Source of the DNA: Arthrobacter rhizosphaerae
GTDB lineage: Bacteria; Actinomycetota; Actinomycetes; Actinomycetales; Micrococcaceae
Reading direction: 5' to 3'
DNA: 64,000 nucleotides
Assembly: GCF_023062595.1 (NCBI RefSeq)
Contig: NZ_JALLAN010000005.1
Coordinates: forward strand, 186,001-250,000
The position numbers and the translations under genes were made by a program. Below are positions 1 to 8,342 of the stretch, piece by piece (position 1 is the stretch's first letter; each line of letters starts with the position of its first letter). The notes under the pieces were generated by a model. It saw nothing but the letters and a program-made list of their open reading frames with translations. It was not told the DNA's origin and did not search any database.

Positions 1-456
1 ACCGGAGCTTTGGAATTTTCTGAATACACTGCAGGCGACATCATGGTGCCCCTGGACAAGCTGGTAATGATGAAGCCCGCCGCCACCCCGGTGGACTTCG
101 AGAAAGCTGTCAGCCGGACGGGCTTCTCGCGCTTTCCGATGGTGGATGACGACGGCATGCTGTCCGGCTATCTCCACATCAAAGACGTTCTGTCGATTCC
201 CGAAGCAGGGTACCGGTATCCGATAGCGGAAGGCCGCATCAGATCTTTGGCCAACCTTTCTGCGGACGATGAGATTGAGAAGGCAATGTCGGTCATGCAA
301 CGGACGGGCTCGCATCTGGCCCGGGTGATCGGACCTGACGCGCAGACCCAGGGGGTGCTGTTCCTGGAGGACGTGATCGAACAGCTTGTGGGGGAGATCA
401 GGGACGCGACCCAGGCAACCGGGATCCGGCGGCTGGGACAGTCGGAGGGCGGGTAG
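1..456 (+). CDS. CBS-domain protein of the CNNM/CorC family, C-terminal part
   Basis: The frame is open from base 1 to the TAG at 454-456, so only the last 151 residues are here and the start lies outside the window. The visible part is a CBS-domain pair: an EYTAGDIMVPLDKL segment, then SGYLHIKDVL, then GVLFLEDVIEQLVGEI. That order is typical of the cytoplasmic part of HlyC/CorC (CNNM) membrane proteins, which are linked to divalent-cation transport and sense nucleotides through the CBS pair. The protein ends soon after the second CBS domain, so it seems to lack the CorC_HlyC tail domain. The upstream membrane domain cannot be checked here. Confidence 0.8.
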   Translation, partial: TGALEFSEYTAGDIMVPLDKLVMMKPAATPVDFEKAVSRTGFSRFPMVDDDGMLSGYLHIKDVLSIPEAGYRYPIAEGRIRSLANLSADDEIEKAMSVMQRTGSHLARVIGPDAQTQGVLFLEDVIEQLVGEIRDATQATGIRRLGQSEGG

Positions 457-486
457 TTCCTCCGGCTCGGCTGGCCAGCCCACCCT

Positions 487-507
487 AAATAGGAATCATT
501 CCCATTT
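487..507. promoter_or_regulatory. Zur-like operator upstream of znuA
   Basis: A near-perfect 21-base palindrome is centred on C497. The left arm is AAATAGGAAT and the right arm ATTCCCATTT, with 9 of 10 bases complementary. The core GGAAT-C-ATTCC resembles actinobacterial Zur boxes (AT-rich arms around an AATCATT-like centre). A possible -10 element, TAGACT, lies at 513-518, so the palindrome covers the -35 region. That placement suits repression of znuA by the zur product encoded at 3436-3885. Confidence 0.7.
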
Positions 508-567
508 AGCGCTAGACTTTCCGGGTTGCTAATCCTCCTGACTCATCGACAAGATCCGAGGCCTACC

Positions 568-1557
568 TTGCGTCATTTCGTCCTTCGTCCCTCCCTGGCA
601 GCCGCTGCTGGACTTGGTCTCCTGCTGACCGGGTGCGCCGGGGCGCCGTCGAGCGCTCCCTCCCCGTCCGCTAACGGGACCATCGAGGTAGTTGCTTCAA
701 CCAACGTGTACGGGGATATCGTCAGCGACATCGGCGGCGACAAAGTCCATGTCACGTCCATCATCACGCGCACCAGCCAGGACCCTCATTCCTACGAGGC
801 CACCACGCAGGACAAGCTGGTCATCTCGAAGGCGCAGGTGGTTGTCCAGAACGGTGGCGGCTACGACGATTTCATCCATAAACTCGCCGAGGACAGCAAG
901 ATCGCCGAGGACAACATCATCACTGCGGTGGATGTCTCAGGCCTGGCACCGGAGGAAGAGGCCGCACCGGCTTCCGAAAGCCCGGCGGGAACGGCGACTG
1001 AGTCCGCTGATGAGCACGAACACGAGCACGGGGAGTTCAACGAGCACGTCTGGTACAGCTTTGACGCCATGTCCAAGCTGGCGGACGCCGTAGCTGCGAA
1101 GCTTTCAACCATCGATTCCGCGTCGGCAGCCACTTTCGAGGCGAACGCCGCGTCGTTCAAGAAGGAGCTCTCCGGGCTGCAGGAAAAACTGGGAACCGTC
1201 AAAGCCAGCGCAGGCGGGGAGCCCGTAGCTATCACCGAGCCTGTTCCCGGTTACCTGCTGGAAGAAGCCGGACTGGTGAACAAAACACCGGAAGAGTACA
1301 GCGCCGCGATTGAAGAAGGTACTGACGTTCCGGCGTCCGTCCTTCAGGAAGCCACCAAACTGGTATCTTCCGGTGAGGTCAAGCTGCTTGCCTACAACCT
1401 GCAGACTGAGGGACCGCAGACCGAGGTGCTGAAGAAGGCTGCCGAGGGCGCCGGGGTACCTGTGGTTGATTTCAGCGAGACGTTGCCCGACGGCAAGTCG
1501 TACCTGGAGTGGATGACCGATAACGTCGAAAACGTTTCCAAGGCGGTCAACAAGTAA
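568..1557 (+). CDS. znuA: Zinc/manganese ABC transporter substrate-binding lipoprotein (ZnuA-like)
   Basis: Extracytoplasmic metal-binding lipoprotein of the cluster-9 (TroA/ZnuA) family, about 329 residues. I chose the TTG at 568 because GAGG lies 7 bases upstream and the product then begins with a short signal peptide ending in LLTGC, a lipobox with Cys23. An upstream in-frame TTG at 526 is an alternative. Likely ligands include the His in DPHSYE and the His in EHVWYS. A His-rich loop, DEHEHEHGEFNEH, lies just before the latter and is typical of zinc binders. Where TroA has its third His, this protein has TEPVPGY, so one ligand may be Glu. It is the first gene of a znuA-znuC-znuB run behind a Zur-like palindrome. 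Confidence 0.85.
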   Translation: MRHFVLRPSLAAAAGLGLLLTGCAGAPSSAPSPSANGTIEVVASTNVYGDIVSDIGGDKVHVTSIITRTSQDPHSYEATTQDKLVISKAQVVVQNGGGYDDFIHKLAEDSKIAEDNIITAVDVSGLAPEEEAAPASESPAGTATESADEHEHEHGEFNEHVWYSFDAMSKLADAVAAKLSTIDSASAATFEANAASFKKELSGLQEKLGTVKASAGGEPVAITEPVPGYLLEEAGLVNKTPEEYSAAIEEGTDVPASVLQEATKLVSSGEVKLLAYNLQTEGPQTEVLKKAAEGAGVPVVDFSETLPDGKSYLEWMTDNVENVSKAVNK

Positions 1558-1723
1558 GCTCCGGTACGTCCGGACCGCCGTCCGGCCATCACCGTCGTCA
1601 ATACGTCCTAAGATAATCAGGACAGAGTCACCGCGTGCAGTGCCCGTTGAGTGCCCATCTGGCCAATGACAGGCTTTCGTCCATGGCGGACCCAGACTCA
1701 CCCTGAATTGAGGAACAGACACG

Positions 1724-2536
1724 TTGAAACCGGTAGTGAGTCTGCGCGGCGCCTCCCTTGCCTTTGGAAAAAGGACGCTGTGGGAGAACCTCGACCTCGA
1801 CATCAAGCCAGGCGAGTTCTTTGCTGTCCTGGGTCCCAACGGGAGTGGAAAGACCAGCTTCCTCAAGGTGCTGCTTGGACTGCAGCAGCTTCACTCCGGG
1901 ACAGCCACCTTGGCGGGCAATCCTGTGGAACGCGGGAGCCGGATGATCGGATACATCCCGCAACAGAAGTCCTTCGCGCCGGACACCCCACTTCGGGCAC
2001 GTGACCTTGTGGGGCTCGGCGTTGACGGTGACCGGTGGGGAGTGCGTCTGGGCGCAGCAAAGGTTAACCGCCGGATTGATCAGCTGCTGGATCAAGTTGG
2101 GGCGTCCGACTACGCCAATGTGCCGGTCGGACAACTGTCAGGCGGGGAGCAACAGCGCCTGAGGGTGGCCCAGGCGCTCGCCACTGAGCCCAAGGTGCTG
2201 CTCTGCGATGAACCGCTGCTTTCGCTGGACCTGCATCACCAGCAGGCAGTGAGCTCACTGATCAATGACCAGTGCCACGAGCAGGAGAGCGCCGTGGTGT
2301 TTGTCACCCACGAAATCAATCCCATCATCGATTACGTGGACAGGGTCCTTTACCTGGCTGGCGGACAGTTCAGGGTGGGCACTCCGCATGAAGTAATGAC
2401 TACCGAAGTGCTTTCAGAGCTCTACGACAGCCACGTGGAAGTCATGCACCTGAATGGCAGGATCGTGGTGGTGGGGCTTCCCGATGCCACCACCCACCAC
2501 CACGACGAGCATTCGATGGCCGGAGAGGGTGTCTGA
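1724..2536 (+). CDS. znuC: Zinc/manganese ABC transporter ATP-binding protein
   Basis: Cytoplasmic ATPase of the metal importer, 270 residues from a TTG start at 1724. The Walker A motif is GPNGSGKTS, the signature LSGGEQQRL and Walker B KVLLCDEP, followed by the switch His in VFVTHE. The C-terminus has a short His cluster (TTHHHDEHS) that could bind zinc on the cytoplasmic side. It lies 166 bases after znuA. Its stop TGA (2534-2536) touches the GTG start of znuB, so the two are very likely translated together. The family is certain. The exact metal (zinc or manganese) is inferred from the Zur-like box and the linked zur gene. Confidence 0.88.
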   Translation: MKPVVSLRGASLAFGKRTLWENLDLDIKPGEFFAVLGPNGSGKTSFLKVLLGLQQLHSGTATLAGNPVERGSRMIGYIPQQKSFAPDTPLRARDLVGLGVDGDRWGVRLGAAKVNRRIDQLLDQVGASDYANVPVGQLSGGEQQRLRVAQALATEPKVLLCDEPLLSLDLHHQQAVSSLINDQCHEQESAVVFVTHEINPIIDYVDRVLYLAGGQFRVGTPHEVMTTEVLSELYDSHVEVMHLNGRIVVVGLPDATTHHHDEHSMAGEGV

Positions 2537-3439
2537 GTGGATTTCCAGGAATTTCTCCGTTCGGTCTTCAACTTCGACAACTACGGTGAACTGCTCGCGC
2601 TGGTGCAGAACTCCATTTGGGCCGGTGCGGTCCTCGGACTGCTTGGCGGCCTGGTGGGAACCTTCGTGATGAAGAGGGATCTGGCTTTCGCCGTTCACGG
2701 TATTTCGGAGTTGTCCTTCGCCGGCGCTGCCTTCGCCTTGTTGATTGGCGCCGACATCGTTTTTGGATCCCTGATCGGGTCAGTAGCGGCCGCATTGCTG
2801 CTGGGACTGATGGGGGTAAGGGCGCGGGACAAGAACTCCATTATTGGCGTCATCATGCCCTTCGGGCTTGGCCTTGGAATTCTGTTCCTCGCACTCTACG
2901 AAGGCAGGGCCGCCAACAAATTCGGCCTGCTGACGGGCCAGATTGTCTCCGTCGACACGGTGCAGCTGCAGGCGCTCGCAGGCACGGCCGCCGTCGTGAT
3001 GGTGGCCCTGGTGCTGATCTGGCGGCCGCTGACGTTTGCGAGTGTGGATCCGGAACTCGCTGAAGCGCGCGGTGTCCCTGTACGCGGACTCGCAATCGCC
3101 TTTATGGTCCTGCTGGGAATCAGCGTTGCCCTGTCCATCCAGGTAGTGGGGGCGCTGCTGGTACTGGCCCTCCTCATTACGCCTGCTGCCGCAGCCCTCC
3201 GCGTGACGTCGTCGCCGCGGATGGTTGTCATGCTCAGCGTGGCGTTCGCCGTCACGGCTACGGTCGGTGGCATCCTGCTGGCCCTCGGCGGGAGGATTCC
3301 CATCAGCCCGTATGTGACCACGTTGTCGTTCCTGATTTATGTGGCCTGCCGGATCATCGGCGGAGTACGGGCCCGGCGGGGACTGGTTGGGCGCCGTGTG
3401 CAATCGAACCCGGTACGTGGAGCTTCGCTCCAGGCCTAG
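2537..3439 (+). CDS. znuB: Zinc/manganese ABC transporter permease
   Basis: Integral membrane permease of the ABC-3 family, 300 residues. It begins with GTG directly after the znuC stop. The sequence is a series of hydrophobic helices, including a long one around MVLLGISVALSIQVVGALLV, followed by the typical ABC-3 stretch LLVLALLITPAAAALRVT. It completes the ZnuABC importer with the two genes upstream. The stop codon overlaps that of the convergent zur gene in a shared CTAG (3436-3439), so there is no room for an intrinsic terminator between them. Confidence 0.88.
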   Translation: MDFQEFLRSVFNFDNYGELLALVQNSIWAGAVLGLLGGLVGTFVMKRDLAFAVHGISELSFAGAAFALLIGADIVFGSLIGSVAAALLLGLMGVRARDKNSIIGVIMPFGLGLGILFLALYEGRAANKFGLLTGQIVSVDTVQLQALAGTAAVVMVALVLIWRPLTFASVDPELAEARGVPVRGLAIAFMVLLGISVALSIQVVGALLVLALLITPAAAALRVTSSPRMVVMLSVAFAVTATVGGILLALGGRIPISPYVTTLSFLIYVACRIIGGVRARRGLVGRRVQSNPVRGASLQA

Positions 3440-3885
3440 TTTGCGGAGCCCTTCTGCGCGTTGGCTTTCGCCTTCGCGGCGGAGCAGTCAGGGCACAGAC
3501 CGTAGATTTCCAAGGTGTGGGCCACCTCAGTGAACCCGTGTTCTTTCGCCGTCCGCGCGGCCCACGTCTCAACGGCCGGCGCCTCGATCTCCACAGCCTT
3601 GCCGCAGTTCCGGCAGAGCAAATGATGGTGGTGCTCGGTGACAGCGCACCGCCGGTACACGGCTTCCCCGTCACCGCTGCGCAACACATCCACCAGCCCC
3701 TCGTCAGCGAGTGACTGCAGGATGCGGTAGGCCGTGGCCAGTGAAACCGAGGTTCCCTGGTTCTGCAGGATCCGGTAGAGCTCCTGCGTGCTGACGAAGT
3801 CTGTGAGCTGATCCAGAGCGGCGCTGACCGCGAGGCGCTGCTTGGTCACTCGCTGTTCTTTTCCAGCTGTGGCGCCCTGTGGCAT
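3436..3885 (-). CDS. zur: Fur-family zinc uptake regulator (Zur)
   Basis: Metal-sensing repressor of the Fur family, 149 residues. An N-terminal winged helix (TKQRLAVSAALDQL, then LATAYRILQSLADEGLV) is followed by the dimerisation and metal domain. The HHHHLLCRNCGK segment and a second Cys pair in GLCPDCS form the structural zinc site. Its position tail-to-tail with znuACB supports Zur rather than Fur or PerR. It probably acts on the palindrome at 487-507. Start: ATG at 3885. I saw no matching palindrome directly upstream of zur, so it may not be autoregulated through the same box. Confidence 0.85.
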   Translation of the reverse strand: MPQGATAGKEQRVTKQRLAVSAALDQLTDFVSTQELYRILQNQGTSVSLATAYRILQSLADEGLVDVLRSGDGEAVYRRCAVTEHHHHLLCRNCGKAVEIEAPAVETWAARTAKEHGFTEVAHTLEIYGLCPDCSAAKAKANAQKGSAN

Positions 3886-3982
3886 GGGTTGGACTCGCTT
3901 CCCTCAAGGGATGGTGGCAAAGTTCAAGATTACCAGCCGTGGGTTCGTGGACAGGGCGTTACCAAATACCTAGGCTGGCCCG

Positions 3983-4639
3983 ATGAAGCTGACCAAATAC
4001 TCCCACGCCTGTGTCCGCCTCGAAAAGGATGGACTGGCCTTGGTTCTTGACCCCGGAACCTACTCTGAATCGCAGCAGGCCTTGGCGGGCGCTCATGCCG
4101 TGCTTATCACCCACGAGCACCCGGACCACGTTGACGTCCCGGTGGTGGCAGCTGCCCTCAGCGACAATGATGCGCTGCAACTGCACGCGCCTGCTGGCGT
4201 GGCGGCGAGGCTGCGCGAGGAGGTCCCGGCAGCGGGCTCACGGATTCACACTTCCGAACCGGGCACCGATTTCCGTGCAGCGGGTTTTGACGTGAGGACC
4301 TTTGGTGGGCAGCATGCGCTCATCCATCCGCAGATCCCCATTGTGGCAAACGTGGGTTACCTCATCGATTCCAACGTCTACCATCCCGGCGATTCGTTCG
4401 TCATCCCGGATGGAGTCAGCGTGGGGACACTGCTCGTTCCGATTCACGCGCCGTGGAGCAAAACCGGGGAGGTAGTGGATTTTGTGGTGGGCGTCCGGGC
4501 TCCCAAAGCCTTTCCCGTCCATGATGCCCTGTTGAACGAAACGGGCCTCGGGTTGGTGGAGGGCCACGTGAAGCGAATTGGAGCCAAATACGGCACCGAA
4601 TACGTTCATTTGGCAAGCGGCGAGTCTGTTGAGGTGTAG
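3983..4639 (+). CDS. Metallo-beta-lactamase-fold hydrolase (UlaG/COG2220-like)
   Basis: Small metal-dependent hydrolase of 218 residues. The HxHxDH metal motif is present as THEHPDH (near residue 47), with later metal or active-site segments YHPGDSF and PIHAPWSK. The N-terminus MKLTKYSHACVRL and overall length fit the UlaG-like or COG2220 branch rather than true beta-lactamases. The substrate is unknown. It is divergent from zur (98-base gap) and converges on the cysteine desulfhydrase gene with a 36-base gap. No partner suggests a pathway. Confidence 0.75.
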   Translation: MKLTKYSHACVRLEKDGLALVLDPGTYSESQQALAGAHAVLITHEHPDHVDVPVVAAALSDNDALQLHAPAGVAARLREEVPAAGSRIHTSEPGTDFRAAGFDVRTFGGQHALIHPQIPIVANVGYLIDSNVYHPGDSFVIPDGVSVGTLLVPIHAPWSKTGEVVDFVVGVRAPKAFPVHDALLNETGLGLVEGHVKRIGAKYGTEYVHLASGESVEV

Positions 4640-4675
4640 CCCTTCCGGTGGCCCGCGTCGGAAAAGTGGATCCGG

Positions 4676-5758
4676 TCAGCCGCTCCAAACTCCGGAATCG
4701 AAGAATTTCCTGAGAGTGGCTTCGTGGGCAGCCGGGTCAAGTCCTTGCCCAGCCAACCACTCCGGGTTGTAGTAGCTGCCCGCGTAGCGGTCACCGCCGT
4801 CGCACATCAATGACACAACACTGCCGGTGCGGCCTTCCTGGATCATGGCTGCGATGAGCTGCCATACGCCCCAGAGATTGGTGCCTGTAGATGGGCCGGC
4901 GTGCAGCCCTGCGAGCCAGTGCAAGTGGCGCATGGCGGCAACGGAAGCGGCGTCCGGCACCTGGATCATGTGATCGATGACGCCGGGAACGAAGCTCGGT
5001 TCCATTCGGGGCCGCCCGATCCCTTCGATCCGTGAGGGGAGGCCCGTCGCGTTCTCTCCTGAGCTGTCCCGCCAGGCCGGGTAAAACGCTGAGTTCTCGG
5101 GATCCACAACGGCCAGTCGGGTGTCGTGACAGTGATAGCGGAGATACCTGCCGATAGTGGCGCTGGTTCCACCGGTTCCTGCACCCACCACAATCCAGGC
5201 AGGGATGGGATGCTCCTCGAGCGCCAGCTGTCCGAATATGGACTCGGCAATGTTGTTGTTACCACGCCAGTCCGTCGCACGTTCGGCATACGTGAACTGA
5301 TCCATGTAGTGGCCTTTGGCAGTGTGGGCCACTTCGGTGGCGGTTGCATAGACTTCGGAGGCGTGGTCGACGAGGAGGCAGGACCCGCCAAACTGTTCAA
5401 TGAGGGCTATCTTCTCGGGGCTTGTGGTCCGTGCCATCACTGCGACGAAGGGAAGTCCCAGCAATTGGGCGAAGTATGCCTCCGAGACTGCAGTGCTGCC
5501 GCTTGAGGCTTCGACGATGGTGGTCTCTTCCTTGATCCAGCCATTGACGAGGCCGAACAGGAAGAGGGACCGTGCCAACCGGTGCTTGAGGCTCCCGGAC
5601 CGGTGAGTGGATTCGTCCTTGAGGTACAACTGGACGCCCCAGTGCTCCGGCAGGGGCACCGAATACAGGTGGGTGTCGGCGGATCGGTTGTTCTCGGCGT
5701 TGATCCGTCGGACGGCTTCATCTGCCCACGTTCGGTCCAGGCTGTGCGGTTGTTTCAC
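4676..5758 (-). CDS. cds1: PLP-dependent L-cysteine desulfhydrase (Cds1-like)
   Basis: Fold-type II PLP enzyme of the cysteine synthase family, 360 residues, starting with GTG. The Schiff-base lysine is Lys58 in [10 protein letters not shown]. The phosphate-binding glycines are in [16 protein letters not shown], and the substrate loop is [13 protein letters not shown]. The long N-terminal part and the C-terminal [14 protein letters not shown] segment match the M. tuberculosis Cds1 (Rv3684) type, which breaks cysteine to sulfide, pyruvate and ammonia, rather than CysK/CysM. It is divergent from a mercaptopyruvate-type sulfurtransferase across 81 bases, which supports a role in cysteine sulfur disposal. 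The function is inferred from this resemblance. Cysteine synthase activity cannot be excluded. Confidence 0.7.
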   Translation of the reverse strand: MKQPHSLDRTWADEAVRRINAENNRSADTHLYSVPLPEHWGVQLYLKDESTHRSGSLKHRLARSLFLFGLVNGWIKEETTIVEASSGSTAVSEAYFAQLLGLPFVAVMARTTSPEKIALIEQFGGSCLLVDHASEVYATATEVAHTAKGHYMDQFTYAERATDWRGNNNIAESIFGQLALEEHPIPAWIVVGAGTGGTSATIGRYLRYHCHDTRLAVVDPENSAFYPAWRDSSGENATGLPSRIEGIGRPRMEPSFVPGVIDHMIQVPDAASVAAMRHLHWLAGLHAGPSTGTNLWGVWQLIAAMIQEGRTGSVVSLMCDGGDRYAGSYYNPEWLAGQGLDPAAHEATLRKFFDSGVWSG

Positions 5759-5839
5759 CGCTCCAGCCTACCGGGGCCGCGATGTGCTGCTGCGGTTAGA
5801 GTGGGTGACGGATACGGGATTCTGAACGAAGGAGATTCG

Positions 5840-6703
5840 ATGAACACGCTGGTGGACGTGTCCTGGCTTAAGGAGCGGATGACTTCCGGGGACCCCCTTG
5901 TTCTGCTGGATGTGCGGTGGGCCCTGGGTGATCCGCACGGCCACGAACACTACCTCAAGGAGCACATCCCCGGTGCGCTGTATGTGGATCTGCCCACCGA
6001 ACTGGCCGCTCCCGCTGACCCCAAGCGGGGACGCCACCCTTTACCTGCATTGACCCGGCTGCAGGAGTCCGCGCGCAATTGGGGTATCCGGAACAACGAC
6101 GTTGTGGTGGCCTATGACGACAGCGGGAACATGGCTGCGGCCAGGCTCTGGTGGTTGCTCAGGTATGCCGGCTTTCCGAACGTATTCCTGCTCGACGGCG
6201 GCCTGGCGGCGTGGAAGGGGGCCGGATTCCCCCTCGAAGGGGGAGACAAGCAATCTCTACCCGGCGATGTCACGTTGGCGGACGGGGCCTTGCCGGTCAT
6301 TGACGCCGCTGAGGCTTCCCGCTGGCACCAGTCGGGGGTCCTATTGGACGCCCGTGCGGGGGAGCGGTACCGGGGCGAGATTGAACCGGTTGATCCACGG
6401 GCAGGGCACATTCCCGGTGCGGTGAGCGCACCAGCCATGGGGAATCTGGACGGCGACGGGCGCTTCCTGTCCGCTGCCCGGCTAAAGGACCGCTTTGCCG
6501 GCCTTGGCGTGGGCCCAGGGTCACCTGTTGCGGTCTACTGCGGTTCAGGAGTTACGGCTGCACATGAGGTAGCGGCGCTGGAGATTGCCGGGATCACCGC
6601 CGCATTGTTTCCCGGGTCTTTTTCTGAATGGTCCAACAATCCCGACAACAAGGTGGCGACCGGCCCCGAGCCCGGTGAAACGGATGAAAGCCCGGCTGTT
6701 TGA
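5840..6703 (+). CDS. sseA: 3-mercaptopyruvate/thiosulfate sulfurtransferase (rhodanese)
   Basis: Two-domain rhodanese of 287 residues. The ATG at 5840 has a good ribosome site (AAGGAG) 6 bases upstream. The inactive N-terminal rhodanese domain spans about residues 5-130, and the active domain about 150-280. The active loop is CGSGVT with the nucleophile at Cys234. CGSGVT is the loop type of 3-mercaptopyruvate sulfurtransferases, whereas thiosulfate-specific enzymes usually have CRKGVT. It would move sulfur from mercaptopyruvate to a thiol or cyanide acceptor. The neighbouring Cds1-like gene on the other strand also handles cysteine-derived sulfur. Confidence 0.82.
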   Translation: MNTLVDVSWLKERMTSGDPLVLLDVRWALGDPHGHEHYLKEHIPGALYVDLPTELAAPADPKRGRHPLPALTRLQESARNWGIRNNDVVVAYDDSGNMAAARLWWLLRYAGFPNVFLLDGGLAAWKGAGFPLEGGDKQSLPGDVTLADGALPVIDAAEASRWHQSGVLLDARAGERYRGEIEPVDPRAGHIPGAVSAPAMGNLDGDGRFLSAARLKDRFAGLGVGPGSPVAVYCGSGVTAAHEVAALEIAGITAALFPGSFSEWSNNPDNKVATGPEPGETDESPAV

Positions 6704-6762
6704 TGACCTTACTGTCGCCCGGTGATTGGAAATTGTGCCGGTGGCGGGAGTAGCGTCACACT

Positions 6763-7917
6763 ATGACCCCAGGACGCCCCTCCCCGCCGCCTCTTGCCAA
6801 GCCGTTGCCATCCATTGATCTTTCCGCTTCCCCGGCAGGGTCCAGGCTAGCCGCCGGCTATGGTGCCCGCTCTAGCGACGGAGGACTTGTCCCGCTGACG
6901 CTCTCCCGGCGCGCACCCAAGGAAGACGACGTTGAAATTGCCATCGAGTTCTGCGGGCTGTGCCATTCGGATGTGCATGCCACAAGGGGAGAGTGGAGTG
7001 CACCGAAATATCCGCTGGTTCCAGGCCACGAGATCGTGGGACGTGTCAGCGGGGTGGGGCCCGCCGTCGACGACTTCTCCGTCGGGGACCTGGTGGGCGT
7101 CGGGTGCATAGTGGATTCCTGCCGCGAGTGTGAGAGCTGCCTCGACGGATTCGAGCAATACTGTGAGAAGGGTCCGGTTGGTACCTACGGCGCCATCGAT
7201 CCACGGAACCCAGACGGAATCACCCAGGGCGGATACTCATCCTCGGTGGTGGTAGACCGACGCTATGTGCTGAGAGTGCCGGAGAATCTTGACCCTGCCG
7301 CCGTCGCGCCTCTTCTCTGCGCTGGCATAACCACCTACTCACCGCTCCGGCATTTCGATGTCGAGGAGGGCGACGTCGTGGGCGTAGTGGGCCTCGGCGG
7401 ACTCGGGCACATGGCCGTCAAGCTCGCCAAAGCCATGGGTGCCCAAGTAAAGGTCTTCACCACTTCCGACGCCAAGGTTGCGCCGGCCAAGGAGTTGGGG
7501 GCAGACGAGGTCATTCTGTCCCGGGACGCCGTGGCGATGAAAGAGGCCGCCGGCAGCATTGACGTCATCATCGATACGGTTGCCGCACCTCACGACCTGG
7601 GACCGTACTTCCGGACCCTGCGTCTTGAAGGCGCACTGTTCCAGCTGGGCCTTCCCTCTGATCCCATGCCGCCGGTCAATCCCTGGCACCTGATCCGCCG
7701 CCGCATCGCCTACTCCGGTTCCTACATCGGCGGCATTGCCGAGACCCAGGAAATGCTGGACTTTTGTTCAGAGCACGGCGTTGTGTCCGATGTCGAAATC
7801 GTTTCAGCCGAACAACTCAACGAAGCATATGACCGGATGGTGGCCGGCGACGTCAAGTACCGCTTCGTCCTGGATAACAAGACCCTTCCGGCTCCCGCAG
7901 CAAAGGCAGAAGCATGA
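6763..7917 (+). CDS. Zinc-dependent NAD(P) alcohol dehydrogenase (CAD/AdhC type)
   Basis: Medium-chain dehydrogenase of 384 residues. The catalytic zinc ligands are in CGLCHSDVH and GHEIVGRVSGVG. The structural zinc loop is the four-Cys segment CRECESC...YC, and the Rossmann motif is VVGLGGLGHMAVKLAK. The CAD-type layout (as in YahK or AdhC of mycobacteria) suggests NADPH-dependent reduction of aldehydes. The N-terminus carries about 40 residues before the usual family start, rich in Pro and Ser, so a downstream start is possible. It overlaps the next gene by ATGA (7914-7917), indicating translational coupling with the HIT protein. Confidence 0.82.
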   Translation: MTPGRPSPPPLAKPLPSIDLSASPAGSRLAAGYGARSSDGGLVPLTLSRRAPKEDDVEIAIEFCGLCHSDVHATRGEWSAPKYPLVPGHEIVGRVSGVGPAVDDFSVGDLVGVGCIVDSCRECESCLDGFEQYCEKGPVGTYGAIDPRNPDGITQGGYSSSVVVDRRYVLRVPENLDPAAVAPLLCAGITTYSPLRHFDVEEGDVVGVVGLGGLGHMAVKLAKAMGAQVKVFTTSDAKVAPAKELGADEVILSRDAVAMKEAAGSIDVIIDTVAAPHDLGPYFRTLRLEGALFQLGLPSDPMPPVNPWHLIRRRIAYSGSYIGGIAETQEMLDFCSEHGVVSDVEIVSAEQLNEAYDRMVAGDVKYRFVLDNKTLPAPAAKAEA

Positions 7918-8342
7918 GCAGCATCTTCACCAAAATTATCAACGGCGAGATTCCCGGGCGGTTTGTCTGGCGTGACGAGGACGTGGTTGCCTTCCTGACT
8001 ATGGGCCCGCTCGCCGACGGCCACACCCTGGTGGTCCCCGTGGAGGAGGTGGACCGTTGGACCGATGCGCGGCCGGAAGTTCTTTCCCGCACCATGGAGG
8101 TGGCACGGAAAATCGGCGCCGCCCAAGTGGATGTCTTCGGATCGGCCCGGGCGGGGCTGCTGATCGCAGGCTACGAAGTCCACCACATGCATGTGCACGT
8201 GTGGCCTTCGAACTCGATGGCGGACTATGATTTCGGGTCGGTGGACCAGAACCCTGATCCTGCCCAATTGGACGCGAACGCCGAAAAACTTCGTGAGGGT
8301 CTGCGGGCCGCCGGCCACTCCGGGAATGTTCCCGAATCCTAG
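7914..8342 (+). CDS. HIT-family nucleotide-binding hydrolase
   Basis: Histidine-triad protein of 142 residues. The triad is HHMHVHVW near residues 89-96, and the N-terminus SSIFTKIINGEIPGRFVW is typical of Hint-like phosphoramidases and nucleotide hydrolases. The His in ADGHTLVVP completes the pocket. It starts inside the stop of the alcohol dehydrogenase gene (ATGA). Its TAG overlaps the TAG of hrpA on the other strand in a shared CTAG (8339-8342). The specific substrate is unknown. Confidence 0.85.
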   Translation: MSSIFTKIINGEIPGRFVWRDEDVVAFLTMGPLADGHTLVVPVEEVDRWTDARPEVLSRTMEVARKIGAAQVDVFGSARAGLLIAGYEVHHMHVHVWPSNSMADYDFGSVDQNPDPAQLDANAEKLREGLRAAGHSGNVPES

